Source: Branchiostoma floridae | Lineage: Eukaryota; Chordata; Leptocardii; Amphioxiformes; Branchiostomatidae | Length of the DNA stretch: 64,000 bases | Direction: 5' to 3' | Assembly: GCF_000003815.2 (NCBI RefSeq) | Contig: NC_049990.1 | Coordinates: forward strand, 5,926,635-5,990,634 | Shown: positions 23,521-35,616 of the stretch, one piece after another | Layout of the letters: each line of letters begins with the position of its first letter | Position numbering within the stretch: position 1 is the first letter of the stretch | Program-made: the position numbers and the translations under genes | The notes under the pieces: generated by a model | Databases searched by the model: none | What the model saw: only the letters and a program-made list of their open reading frames with translations | What the model was told of the DNA's origin: nothing

Positions 23521-24299
23521 TGCCCAGTGTTGTGTTTCATCAGCAACTGTACCGAAATTCAAAGAGTTTTTTTTTTTCAAATGTTCTCCCTACATATCGA
23601 AAAGACATGCAGGACGTGCACCGTGGTTCACCATCTGCCGTAGCGCTGACATCCGTGCATCTCCTATAGAGCAATAAAAACAAAGATATATACATATATA
23701 TATAGAGAGAGACAGACAGACAGACAGACAGAGAGACAGACAGAGAGAGAGACAGAGAGAGACAAAGAGAGAGAGGGGTGCCCTGTGTTGTGTTTCAGCG
23801 GCAACTGTATGTACCGAAATTCAAGAGTTTTTTTTTCAAATGATCTCCCTACATATTGAAAAGACATATAGGACGTGCGCTATGATTCACAATCCGCCAT
23901 AGCGCTAGTATCCGTCTTCAACTGCATCTCCTATAGAGCAATGAAAACACAAATGAGATGTGTAGAGAGCGTGAGACAGAGAGAGAGAGAGAGAGACAGA
24001 CAGAGAGAGAGAGAGACAGAGAGAGAGAGAGACTCGGAGAGACAGAGAGAGACAGAGAGAGAGAGAGAGAGATGCACTGTGTATTGTTTCAGCGGCAACT
24101 GTATGTACCGAAATTCAAACAGTTTTTCTCCAAATGTTCTCCCTACATGATGAAAAGACAGACAGTACGTGCACCTTGGTTCACTATCCGCCATAGCGCT
24201 AAAATCCTTCTTTGAGTTTATCTCCTATGAAGCAATGAAAACACAAATGAGATATGTAGAGAGAGTGAGACAGAGAGAGAGAGAGAGAGAGAGAGACAG

Positions 24300-24352
<53 letters not shown>

Positions 24353-24610
24353 GACAGAGAGACAGAGAGACACAGAGAGAAAGAAAAAGCGAGAGAGAGA
24401 CAGAGAGACAGAGAGAGAGATGCCCTGTGTTGTGTTTCAGCGGCAACTGTATGTACCGAAATTCAAAGAGGGTTTTTTTTCTTCAAATGTTCTCCCTACA
24501 TATCGAAAAGACATACAGGACATGCACTACTATTCACAATCAGCCACAGCGCTTGTAGAGGTCGCCAATGTCACAACATCCATGCTCAAGTTCATCTTCT
24601 ATGGAGCAAC
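23125..24610. repeat. Satellite cluster: 170-bp units separated by expanded (GA)n
   Basis: Six units share TGTGTTTCAGCGGCAACTGT, ACCGAAATTCAAA, CTCCCTACATAT, AAAAGACAGACAG, CGTGCACCGTG and CATAGCGCTGACATCC. Unit starts are near 23297, 23520, 23788, 24071 and 24420, with a half unit at 23125. Between units lie 30-150 bp of GA, GACA or TA repeats of differing composition. All frames in this cluster are repeat-derived. Confidence 0.92.
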
Positions 24611-26480
24611 GAAAATACGAATGCTTCACTTCAAAGATCTGCACAACTTTGCAGTATTATTACCCAAGACCTTCGGGGCAGGATGATGTAAAAGTACTTG
24701 TAGTCAGAAATTCAACCCTTTTATGGCACCGCTGTGAGGCCTGCGTAACGTTATCTCCATGAACCATGCACGTCTTAACTGTAGGTAACATTCGTCAACC
24801 GTTATTCAAAACTCTCGCACTGCAATGATTGGAAGAAAACATGGTCATAAAGAGAGGAGAACTATCTCAATGTCACACGGTGTTATCTAAAAACCCCACT
24901 ATATAGCTAGGCTAGGGTAAACTATAATCGGCATATTTACGAATCATGAGCACATTCAGGATATACTTTATGGTGTTGGCAAGACTAACATTCTAGTACC
25001 GTCTGCCCTTGGGAAAAAGGTATTTCCAAGTTAGGACACGTCTCTCCTAGTCTGCCTTTAACATGAAGGTCGAAAAATGCTGTGTCTCTTTGGAGGCAAT
25101 CCTGGGGTTAGCAAACTTAAGGCTTATTAAAGGTTTATGTAAGGTAGTGATTACCTTAATGTACCGATGAACCGAAGTCTTGAAGGAGGTTATGTCACGA
25201 GTGCGCGGTACGACCTTTTCTACTCCGAAAGTTAAACGTGTTTTGAACAAATAAGTGACTTACCCTGCGTTCCTCTGCCCTCACGTAAACGTAGACCCTT
25301 CTATCTAGGGCCTTGGGAAAGAACGTTTCGTTTTCAGTTATCTGACCGACCCTGGCAAAACCTGCAGAACCAACACTTTTTTGCGTCAACCGCGGGAAAG
25401 CTAGGGTCATAAAACTCTGACCTGACATATGAAATTCAAACAGACCCTGTAAAGCTTTCAACAGTTGATGTAAGAATTGCTTATCAAAGTTCGTATGCTT
25501 TCTACAATGTATATCTAAATAATTACAATGAACAAACTAGGGAGCCCAAACTCACGTCACTTCTTCCCGAGCGCAAGAGCTATCAAACATCTGAAATCGT
25601 GTCCATAGCTTGTTCAGAACGCGTGATATCAAAACCGAAAGTTCCGCTGCAGTACTAAGTCTCTAGGGTAGCCCAAAATTTAATCATTTCCAGTGTTTGT
25701 CAAACGTCTCCAACACACCAAGTATGAAATCAGTCCACCCAGCCGTTCTTGAGTTATCCTGTTGACAGACAAGTAGACACACAGCCACACAAACGCTAGT
25801 AAAAATGTAACCTCCATGAAATTTCATGGAGGTCATAATAAGAGAATCCCTACCTGCCTACTCTAACTTTTCATGACCGAAGCCGGAAAACAGCATCTTT
25901 TCCCAAGCCTAATTCTGATGCATTCCGCTCATTAATCCGAACCCATGGACAAATATGACCGGAGGTAGGCTTTCTCATGGATGGAAATCATGGAATCCAA
26001 TGAACAGACTATTGAGCTATGACCTGAGGTACTAGTAATTACTCTGATCGCCGAGTCCACGAATGCTCTATTAGAGCCCTATTAAGTTGTAGGTAAGGAC
26101 GTGGAGGTCAAAGCAACGGGCAGCCATTACTGTCAACTGGCTACTGGTAGGTGTAATTTAGTTGTTTTTTGGTACTGAGCTATTCTACAAAGTACAACTA
26201 TAGGTACGAAATTCCGTATTCGAGACAAGCTGCTGGATGTTCCAATGGTATAAAGTCGTATGTCATGGCACTCGAACCAGGGACTTATGGGATTTGAGCC
26301 AAATTCTAGGCTAATTGGATTAGTTTTGTAGATTGGTAAGATACATCAAGCTAGGAGAAATCATAGACTCCCATGTTAGTTACTAACTCTGTCCCACCGG
26401 TACCGGGGATTCGTTAAGTCTAAAAATGTAGTATTCTGCTTCATCTCTGCCTACCCCCATCATTGGCCTCCGTCCGTCTA
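24610..26480. other. Intergenic DNA
   Basis: It contains one plus-strand copy of the CTGCAGTAC repeat (about 25600-25840, ending ATGAAATTTCATGGAGGTCAT). Frames at 25047-25250 and 25195-25461 (minus) have no recognisable features. Confidence 0.5.
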
Positions 26481-26491
26481 AAGAGACGATG

Positions 26492-27110
26492 GGTGGAAAA
26501 TTGTGTGATACGCACGGAAAATAAACACCCGGAGCTGCCTACCCCCACTCTACAAATATACCACTAATTCTCGATCAGTAGCTAGCGTAGTCAACCTTGA
26601 AAAGATTGCTTGTCTAAATGTTTTTGACAGTAGACAGGCGGCTCATGATATGAATAATTCAAAAGAAAAGTTTTATTCTGATTCATTTCAACGTGCCTGT
26701 ATTGTACAAAGTACCTTAATTCTCGATCGCCTTGAACACCGTATCATGCTAACAGTTTAGACAGTGGACGACCATTTATATGAATGATGAAAAAGGGGAC
26801 AAACATTATTCTGATTCGTTTCTGCCTAACTGTATAGCCTAGACATTAATAAACCGCTTATTTATACTAGATCAGTGACACAGAACAGTGTATCTTGTTT
26901 GACGCTGGAGGCAAACACTAATGTGCAATGAATGATGAAGAGATTGTTAAAAAAACATCGCAAGCATTCCCAGGCAACTATTAGATGTACGTTTGCCATG
27001 GCCGCAAGGTATATCTAATTCTATGTCATACCTGGGCCGCGATAAACTTCGATACGGGTGTTCCGGGCCGGGTGTTTATTTTCCGTGCGTATCACACAAT
27101 TTTCCGTGCG
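26492..27110. mobile_element. Element with inverted ends GGAAAATTGTGTGATACGCA
   Basis: The 40-bp stretch ending GGAAAATAAACACCCGG at 26492-26532 is inverted at about 27066-27107, where TTTTCCGTGCGTATCACACA is additionally repeated three times in tandem (to 27141). The 530 bp between show no transposase. Confidence 0.6.
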
Positions 27111-27506
27111 TATCACACAATTTTCCGTACGTATCACACAAGCTTCCATTGAGAAAATAGAAGGCAATTCACGCACTCCACTGAGTTATTTCATTCGAAT
27201 TTATCTCGAATCAACGTTTTTAAAGAAAAAAGCTGTTGGCGAAGGTTGAAACAATTGATGTGTCAAATTTTATCCTTTTTATGAGTAGTTTGGCAATTAA
27301 ATCAGAGTGTTTTTCGACTTGGTTATGACATAAATAGAATACAACACGACGTTCGACCGTTAGGCGATCCGACTTGCGGTACCTCGGGTGAAACGGAATA
27401 CACCGGGTTGCATTCCATACGTTCGCGTTGGTACCGTGTGTCGTTACCCATGAACTTTAACATGAACTCACGACGCCGTTTGCACCCAGTTAGTCACGAT
27501 GTAAAG

Positions 27507-27800
27507 TCGTTACCCTCTTACGCATACGTGACTGAACGGAAGAAACCTGTAGAAAAAACTATTAATGGCAGGTGAACATAATGTACCTTACGAAGTTGAA
27601 TCTAAAGTAGTTACCCTCTTACACGTTCCTCCGTGGTCGGAAGAAACCTGGCGAAAAATCTATTAATGGCATGAGAACATAATGCACCTCACGAATCTAA
27701 ATTTAAAGTAGTTATCCTCTTATACGTTCCTCCGTGGTCGGAAGAAACCTGGAGAAAAATCTATTAATGGCATGTGAAGCACCTCACGAAGATGAATCTT
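27507..27800. repeat. Tandem repeat, about 117-bp units
   Basis: Three copies share GGAAGAAACCTG, AAAAATCTATTAATGGCATG, CACCTCACGAA and TAAAGTAGTTACCCTCTTA. Confidence 0.9.
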
Positions 27801-28634
27801 GAGCTAGAAATAACAAATTTACATCGAATCCATTATCAAGACACCCACCTACACACACGGTGTATCATCTCTCTGTTATTTATGGTCCGATCTATGTTTA
27901 TATTCCCTTGGCTACATTTACTCCCCTTCTATATTACTTACAGTTGGTTGCCGCGTTCTCATGTTGATTAATATCAGCAATGCTAATTCGGGTAGGTTTC
28001 GTCTGGTAACATTTATCAAGAGGTAATATATGTGGACCAGTAACAGAGTTTCTGATATGGAGGGAGTTGTGGAAATGCACAGGGAAATAATCAAGGGTTT
28101 AGCATTTCATTTGACTCCATTATTATGAATACAAACGACATTTTGTAGAATTTCGTTAGAGATAAAATCATACATATGCAGTTAATGATAAACGGTTAAT
28201 GACTTGCCTCAAACAAGGTGTATATGGTGTCATAAGGCCCGGTCATTTGCTATAACCACCAAATAAATCCACCGAGTGAGCGAAGCGAAGTGAACGATGC
28301 AATTAGTCATTAGCCTATCCTAACTAACCCGTATGAGACATACAAATTCCTGTATGACGCATAGATCCTCTGATACTATACTTGTAAATTCATTTAACAC
28401 CCGGCTCGCGACAATCCTATGTGTTACGGCGTCATAACCAATTTGAGATGGCGCCTTCTGATTGGTCAACTTCGTCTGGCTATATGATGATATTTGTTCA
28501 ATATACCATATATGTGCAAATGCTGGTCACTTGAGCACCATTGCGAGATATTTGCACATGTAGTTGATGCATAATGAACTCATACTTCAGCCCGCCAAAA
28601 TGGCGTCTTCTAAAATCGCGAGAACACAAAGGTT

Positions 28635-28870
28635 GGTATCTCACTACGCTTGGGGCACCGGTGCGGCACTGCGGGGTTCGTTCACTGTGGCGCTGTTGTG
28701 TTATTTTCACCGATGTCTTTATAATTTAGACATTGCATAATACGTACAAGTTTGGCTTTGAAGACTGTGAAATACACGAAACGAATTTCTTCTTTATCTC
28801 TGAAATTCGTTGAGTAATCTTTCGACCCCCCAGTGCCGAACCGGCGCCCTAAGTGCAGTGAGATATACCA
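28635..28870. mobile_element. Foldback, GCACCGGTGC family (copy 2)
   Basis: GGTATCTCACTACGCTTGGG and CACCGGTGCGGCACTGCGGG at the left, GAACCGGCGCCCTAAGTGCA-GTGAGATATACC at the right. The interior GACATTGCATAATACGTA and CTCTGAAATTCGTTGAG matches copy 1. Confidence 0.88.
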
Positions 28871-28874
28871 GCTT

Positions 28875-30030
28875 AAGACGCCTGTGCTCCCACGGCGATG
28901 CTCCTGTGGTTCTAGCTAATCTGTCTTTACGTGCCCCTAATCCCATCCAATAAAGGGATTTGATACAGGCGACAGCACTTGATCATACATCATCAGAATG
29001 CCGTTCTATATCCTCTCATATATCCTTAGTTATATCCTACGTCAATTCATTTTTTTTCATTAAAAATAGATCATTAAAGTATCATTCATACATATGGACA
29101 TTGCTTTTAGTGACTGCGAATGCATTTAGCTGTCACCTTAGTAATTACTATATCAATTAAGAATCAAATACCACAAATCTCTAAATCGGCACTTTGAATA
29201 ATTGACTTTGAGGATCTATGTTGTGATGTTTAGATATAATCCATTTTTGCCAAAAATGCTGGAAACCGACTGCTAGAGGCAGTCTTCTAGACAATGCCTT
29301 TTTAAGGATCTAGGCCCAATAATTCAATTGATGAAATATAGTCCCATTACAATATTTCTGTATGTATGGTCAGATTTTTTGTTGGTTATCACATTGTGTT
29401 CCCAGTAAGAGGTTCATAAACACATATTGTTAAAAAAAATTAGATAGCGGGGGGGGGGTGTTATCCCTTTTTTACAGGTTAGAGGTTCAATAAACATTTG
29501 GTGAAAATGGGTCAAGTTTTGTTCCCCATCTTTTTGTAGTTAGCACGAGTTTTCAAAACAATTTTGTAGGGCTAAAAATGGGATGTATGGGATATAACCA
29601 ATCCTGTTTTACTCTGACAATGGCAATGTTGACAAATGTGTTCGCATCGCCCGAGGAGAACGATTTAACCAAACAATCACTCAATGAAAGCGCATTGAGA
29701 GGATAATACGCAGCCAAGTCATGGTGGCTTGGACGGGCTTATGTGTTATCCTTTTTTGAACTCCTGCGGGTTCTTATAGCATTAACAGTCTGGCAAACGT
29801 GATAATGCAGCTCAGCCCAACTTGTGGCCATGATTTGTTTTTGTTCTCTTGTAGGTCATGCTCAGAAGAACTTTCCCACCGTACTATTTATCTTGTTGTA
29901 GTTTGATTATTTTGCAACGTCTGGATTCGTGTTCCATCAGATTTCCCCCCATGGTGAACTTGCTCTTCTGGGCAAGCAAACTGTCTCTTGCTTATTTGAA
30001 ATAAGCCAAAGTAAATAATGGCAGTTAAGG
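28875..30030. other. Intergenic DNA, nothing recognised
   Basis: AT-rich with a poly-G run at 29449-29458. No gene signal. Confidence 0.5.
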
Positions 30031-30258
30031 TGGTAGCTCGCTGCATTTGATGCACCGGTGTGGCACTGCGGGGTTCGAAAGATACTCAACCAATTTCAGA
30101 GATAATTAAAGGATGAATTTTTTTACGTTTTGTTGTCTTCTGAGTCATACTTTTACGTATTACGCAATATGCATTAATCGGCGAAAACAACGCAACATTA
30201 CCGCAGTGAACGAACCCGCAGTGTCGCACCGGTGCCCCAAGTGCAGTGAGATGCCACC
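30031..30258. mobile_element. Foldback, GCACCGGTGC family (copy 3, interior reversed)
   Basis: Ends GGTAGCTCGCTGCATTTGA and GTGCAGTGAGATGCC. The interior (TTTACGTATTACGCAATATG) is in the opposite orientation to copies 1 and 2. Confidence 0.85.
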
Positions 30259-30555
30259 TTTAAACAGTCGTGTATATACGGAGAAAAGGCACATAAGTGA
30301 TCGCCATATGCATGCCTGTGCCAGTGGTGATCCTTTGAGTTTGAAAATCACACCAGGTTTTCTCATGGCGATTACAGTTGGGTGATTCGAAGCGAAATGG
30401 GCCTCGAAAACAATTACAAGGACCACAGGGTTCTCTCCCAACATTGGATGGAGAACCGTTTTAGGCAACGGCTCTATATGATAACGAATGTAACCTTTTC
30501 CACCTTATTCACCGTACCTCTGAACTTCAAGGCACATGTAATTGGCCATGAATAT

Positions 30556-30640
30556 ACAAGCAGATCCTACGGTAGCATAAGATAGTATCAAAGGCTGGCA
30601 GAGAAGTGAAGCCGGCCTAGGAGTGTGTTTGGGTACTGAT
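30556..30640. mobile_element. MITE, CTCCAAGCAGATCC family (half copy)
   Basis: AAGCAGATCCTACGGTAGCA, then AAGATAGTATCAAAGGCTGG and AGTGAAGCCGGCCTAGGAGTG, match the left half of the 32792 copy. The right half is missing. Confidence 0.75.
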
Positions 30641-30649
30641 CTTATTCAG

Positions 30650-32530
30650 TTGGAATCAGAGAGTGTTTTGAACCGCCGCTCTAGCTCTCCATACATGAAA
30701 TTGTCTGTATTTTTTCACAGATTTTATTTCGAATAAAGGACACTTTAACATTTTGAGCACTTTCAGCAGAAGCATTGGGGTGAGAAAAAATACGCTTTCA
30801 ATTGAATTAAGCCCTTATCTAAAGAAAGCACGCAGGAAATGGGGAATGCACTTTAAGAAATGAACGTTGGCGTCACCAAGACTACTTAGAGCCTCTTCCA
30901 GACGTCTTCAAAGTAAAAAGGTGTCAGTTCTGTATTGACCCCAGTGAGAGGCGCAGATGACTGATGTATGCATGCCGCACTTATAAAGGGTTTAACGTAT
31001 TGAATTTTGTGTATTGGCAGCAACTCAACTTGCGTAAAATTCAATCAGTACAAACTGAATCCTAGTGAATGCGGATATTGCCCAACACCCTTTACACAGC
31101 TATAGGATAAAAACCGCGAAACGACCAACATTACATTTGTTAAAGTTATGACTCTATAATTGTGATATGATCTATAATGTAAAACCATCATTAGAAAATT
31201 ATACAAAATTATACATTTTGGAAATTAAACTTGTGTATCTCACTTCTACGTGTAGTGAGATTTTTGCCGCTTAATGTTTATTCAATGCGGTCGAAACCTT
31301 ATTCTGTCAAATATCCGGGTCAAAATGTAAAAAAGGAATGTAGTAATAGCAGGAATTCCGTGTGAATGAAGAAGCCAAATCATATTTCTAGTTCAATGAG
31401 TTAACCCTATTACGTCACTCCCAAATTTGCATGAAACGGCACGTACGGCAGTCAGTCGTAGCCCGTTTTTTTCCTCTTTAATTGTCGTTGATATATCACA
31501 AGAACTGGGATAGAATACAGAATTAGTCTTCAAGATACTAGTATGCCACTAGACATATGAAACGCCACCCGCGCCAAGGACGTTATATCAAGGACGTTAT
31601 AAAACGTTTAAAACGTTATAAAACGTCCTTGCAAAATATAATAAAAAACAACAGATGGATGAAACGAATTTGTGGCGTGTTATTTCTTTAACAATTGCTA
31701 AAATTAGTAAGCAACAAAACAGATCATTGCCTTAACAAAAATTGTTAGATCTACAGTATCAGTTTCTGATTATCTTTGTTGAAAACATATTCGTCAGTTG
31801 TTGTTGTTGTTGTTGTTGTGTCCTTTCATACGAGGAGTGATCAGTAGTGTCGCGGCGTAATCTAGAAATAGGGTGCATTCAAATATACTTAGAATAATTG
31901 TTCGCTTAATTTTGTGTCTGATAAGAAATTCCTGCGCTGTATTTAATTCGATGCTCATCGATTTCTGTGTTTAACAATACAGCGGTCACCGTGAGAGTAA
32001 AACCACCGCGAACATTCCAAGATTTACAGTAGGTCCATGTTGATTTGATTATATGCATGACATCCCTAGGAACCCCCAAACTAATGCAAGCGTGGGAATA
32101 CAAAGTTTGCCCAAAAAAATTGCCTTAAAAAGCGCTCAGTACGGTAGACCAAATGACCAAATGCAGAGTATGGATAACCGAACAAAAGACTAATTTTTTG
32201 TTCTTCCTCTCCGACCTTGAAATTGACGTTGCCATTCTATGACATCAGTATGTGTTTTCTAGAATATATACATACATTCAAATCTGCCGCATATATTTTG
32301 CATGGTTGAAAACTTCTTTTTTTGGAAACGGTCGAAAATTGATGCGCGCGGATGTCATCCATGATGTAATGGCTTTTGCCTTGAGCAGGATGGAGCACCC
32401 ACCACATGCCTGTAGGTACAACTACTAGGTCACCAGGATTTATCTGACCAACATTGAGACGTATCCAGTTGTCTTTTTATGATGTGATTTACAAACACAG
32501 ATGAACATTCATAGCAAGGCTTAAATCCCA
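30650..32530. other. Intergenic DNA
   Basis: Mostly unassigned. A short palindromic run GGACGTTATAAAACG-TTTAAAACG lies at 31590-31632 and (TTG)n at 31796-31819. A MITE remnant (GTAAAACCACCGCGAACATT) is at 31997. Confidence 0.5.
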
Positions 32531-33030
32531 ATTTGCACCGGTGCCCGTCAGGGATATAGCCCCATATAGCCCAAAGCCACCTATTTGTCTCGGTGGACTG
32601 CCGGATTCGGGGAGAGGGTACCCTCTGTATGTGTTCCCCACGGGTAGGTCATGGCGTCTATTTATTTGTTACAGGGTCCAGGGTTCATTTCAAGTCCGAC
32701 TTAAATTGAAACCCGGTGCCCGGCAGGGCCCCAAAATACCCCGGAAGCCGCAAGGTTTACCGGTATACCACGGGGCCACGTAGGGGGCACGTAATCTCCA
32801 AGCAGATCCTATGGTAGCATAAGATAGAGAAAGTTGGCAGAGGAGTGAAGCCGGCTTAGGAGTGTGTTTCGCTACATGGAAAATGTACGCCTCTTGGCTG
32901 ACTTCACTCCTTGGACAGTTTGGTGCTATTTTATGCCATTGTAGGATCTGCTTGTAGATTAGGGGGCACGCTCGAAAGTGCAAAAAACAGCCCGTGGACT
33001 ACCCGACAGGGCCCCCTTTTCCTATAGCCT
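32530..33030. repeat. Host repeat around MITE copy 2
   Basis: CCGGTGCCCGTCAGGGATAT and CCGGTGCCCGGCAGGGCCCC occur in direct orientation (32538, 32713), and GACAGGGCCCC again near 33004. The MITE is inserted in this repeat. Confidence 0.55.
32792..32961. mobile_element. MITE, CTCCAAGCAGATCC family (copy 2)
   Basis: Inverted ends TAATCTCCAAGCAGATCCTA and TAGGATCTGCTTGTAGATTA. The 11-bp string TAGGGGGCACG flanks it directly on both sides (32781-32791 and 32960-32970, the second overlapping the end by two bases), implying a target duplication of about 9 bp. Confidence 0.9.
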
Positions 33031-33419
33031 ATTAAATCAGTATCTTGTATCAAAGGCTACCATATGACGATGTTGCAGCTATCCAAGAACATGTAACCAT
33101 GTTTACCACTGTGCAGCCTACGTCACTGTGACGTCAGAGTACCTGACATGTGATTGATTATGTCTCATACCGGCTTTAACACAAATGCAACATTGTGAAT
33201 AATGATAGATAATGTGATATTGAAGGCGAGATTATATTTTGCAAGTGATACACAATATTCGGTGGTTTAAATGAGTTTCTTATGGGGTTCAACAACTTTT
33301 TAATTCTAATTGGTTCTGTTATAAATTCGTCAACCACTACCTAAAAAGAAGCAGTCAAACCCAAGAAAGCTAGTACAATGTACACTTAAATAGCACAGCA
33401 TAGTCATAGAATGTAGTTC

Positions 33420-33505
33420 CTAGCACCTTTGTACTTTCCTTATTATACATGTTGTTTGTACCTGCAATTAGCCCTCGGGCATGAACTTGCAATAAACATA
33501 TCATT
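33420..33505 (+). mobile_element. LINE-like 3' tail
   Basis: TTAGCCCTCGGGCATGAACT-TGCAATAAACAT followed by ATTATTATCATT. A similar tail (TTAGCACTCGGGCAGGAATT-TACAATA) is at 55095-55125. Confidence 0.5.
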
Positions 33506-33829
33506 ATTATCATTCTTGTGCGTTTATAATCAGTCATACGACTGTCAGTTAATGTACTGCCGTATTTGTATTACCGCAAACCACCCCTCCCCCATCACCC
33601 TATATTTGTAGTAATCTTGCAGAGAGTCAGACACAGAATACAAAAACGTGTTGCCACGCGCGACCTTCGTTGCACTACTTAAGTTGACACCACAACACAG
33701 ATCACGGTGTAACTACATCCGTACACGTGTGACACAGATACTGACTCAGATGAAGACACAATGGACTACGGTTTACTCAACAAAGGAAGCAATTTGGTGT
33801 GACTCGCCGTTTGGGGCATACTTTTCTTA

Positions 33830-34395
33830 GCAAATCAAAAGAATCTTATGAACAAGAAAAATATCTTAATGATATAAATAACTTTGAAATTCGTACAGCA
33901 ATAACTCAGTTAAGAATCAGTAGCCATAAATTGAATATTGAAACAGGCAGATACTACAATATAGCCCCTGACCAAAGGTTCTGTCCATTCTGCCCAAAGC
34001 ATATTGAAGATGAATTTCACTTTATAATGGAACGTTCTAGATACGCTAGTTTACGTAATGAATTATTCATATTTCTCGAATCAAGTACAACATATTTCAA
34101 GAAACTCGATGCCACAAACCCATTTGTATATACCTTTAGATGTCAGAACTCCCATAAAATAAATGTAAAAATAGGCAAATATATCGAGGATTGCTCTGCT
34201 ATTAGAAAGAATACCGTAACTAATTATTAGCCTGCTCCATTGTAATACTATACCAAAGAATTAGATCTATGTTAGCCCTTATTGTTATGTTAACTAGGTT
34301 GCTAAGCTGTATCCTATACCTCTGTTTTGTATTTTGTGTAATAGTTGTTGCCATACATTGTATCATATACAATTGTCGTGCTATAAAGTTCTATC
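33830..34395 (+). mobile_element. Non-LTR retrotransposon 3' end (reverse transcriptase C-terminus)
   Basis: An open frame ending at TAG 34228-34230 encodes the C-terminal segment common to LINE polyproteins: a charged helix, LRISSHKLNIETGRY, a CPFC zinc-knuckle-like CxxC followed by EDEFHFIMERSRY, and a final GKYIEDCSAIRKN. A 3' UTR follows to about 34395, ending GTGCTATAAAGTTC. The 5' part of the element is absent, as expected of a 5'-truncated insertion. The same family recurs at 62085-62996. Confidence 0.8.
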
Positions 34396-34585
34396 TCTGT
34401 TAACTGGGTGAGTTAGGATTTTGACTTAGTCCTTTGATCCCGAGTGAACGAACGAAGCTGTGGTGTGTGACCGGTGTTCCCAGAATGAATGTGGGTCCCC
34501 ACATGCCGGAGGGTGTATGGTGAATCATGGCTAGGATTTCACCTGAAATACAGGTTATACAGAAAAAACAACACGAACCCTTCAT

Positions 34586-34660
34586 GGCGGTATTATGGGT
34601 TTATTTGGACACCATTTAGCTCAGATTGAGCTAATCTTCCAGGGCTCAGACAATTAAAAA
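34586..34660 (-). mobile_element. LINE-like 3' tail
   Basis: On the minus strand: GGAAGATTAGCTCAATCTGAGC, then TGTCCAAATAAACCCATAAT, an element end with AATAAA. Only the tail is kept. Confidence 0.4.
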
Positions 34661-35530
34661 CATACAGTTTATACAAATACATAAACAGATACAATAACAT
34701 ACAGATACAGATGAAGCCTTGCATACAAATACATACATAAAGTCTGAAATCACGAAGTGAGGTCACAGTATTCACTCCGTTTGTTTGACAAACAGCCAGC
34801 GGACACCTCGGGACATATTATTACGTTCTGTACATGTCCGCTTCAGCTTCGGGTTCAGTGACTTCTACTAGTATAATATTATGCAGCAGATAAAATACGT
34901 GCCGGTGCTCGAGCACTCTCACGTAACGACCGCGGTCACTGACCGGAATGTCTCATTTTCTTCGAGGGGGTTTCTTTTTGTGTACACAAATTATCATCAA
35001 CACTCATGTATGGGTGTATATGTAAGAAAAAAATTCTTATAATACCTCTTGATTCGAAATCCAATATGTAACATTTTGTTAGGACTCGGAAAAAGCAAGC
35101 GAGCGTACGATAAATTTGATCTCTTTTTCAAGGTCGTTCGAACAATTGCTGTTGTCGCCACATGACAATTATCTCACCTGCGGTAAGGCCCCGCCCACTA
35201 GTACTGTTTACCCCGCATATATCACGTGACGTACTGCTTGGTTGGTCCCTGCACGCAAGTCTGTCCGTTTTGAACGAATCCATGCTCTCTTTTGGCCAGA
35301 ATACTTACATATGTAGGAGGCACAGCTTACAGAAAAGCCTGTAGCACCGACAGGGGCTCCACCCCGTACGTATCTAAGAGCGTCGAGGTCTTTCAATTCA
35401 GCGGATTGGTTGCGCGGCGGCGAGGTGTGTAGGTGTGCGTACTGCAGTCCACAGCTTGCCTCTCGCACATACACTCTGTGTCGATCGCGAGGGGAGAATG
35501 GAGCTCTAAGTACCGCTGTCACGTCTGACG
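34660..35530. other. Receptor upstream region
   Basis: 35150-35530 is GC-richer than its surroundings and probably holds the receptor promoter and 5' UTR. CACGTGACGTAC at 35223-35234 joins an E-box and a CRE-like half site. No TATA box near a clear start. The rest is unassigned. Confidence 0.4.
35498..35509 (+). promoter_or_regulatory. Minimal upstream ORF in receptor leader
   Basis: ATG GAG CTC TAA, three codons, 28 bases before the receptor ATG and out of its frame. If the transcript starts upstream of 35498 it could reduce initiation at the receptor start. Transcription start is unknown. Confidence 0.35.
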
Positions 35531-35537
35531 TACCCCG

Positions 35538-35616
35538 ATGTCTGGGACAGCCGACCTCCGCTCCTGCAACCTGTTGCTGCTCCTGATCGCCCTCAGCGCT
35601 CCCAGCCCGCTGGCAG
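35538..35616 (+). CDS. Receptor exon 1: signal peptide
   Basis: ATG at 35538 begins a 26-residue signal peptide with hydrophobic core NLLLLLIALSA and a small-residue cleavage region. An in-frame TGA lies upstream at 35526-35528, so this is the first usable ATG in frame. The donor is GTGCGT at 35617, phase 1. A minimal upstream ORF (ATG 35498, stop ending 35509) precedes it. Confidence 0.8.

Noticed and set aside
23138-24446. Several open frames rich in Arg/Glu or Ser/Leu
   Set aside because: They are translations of (GA)n and (GACA)n satellite spacers on either strand.
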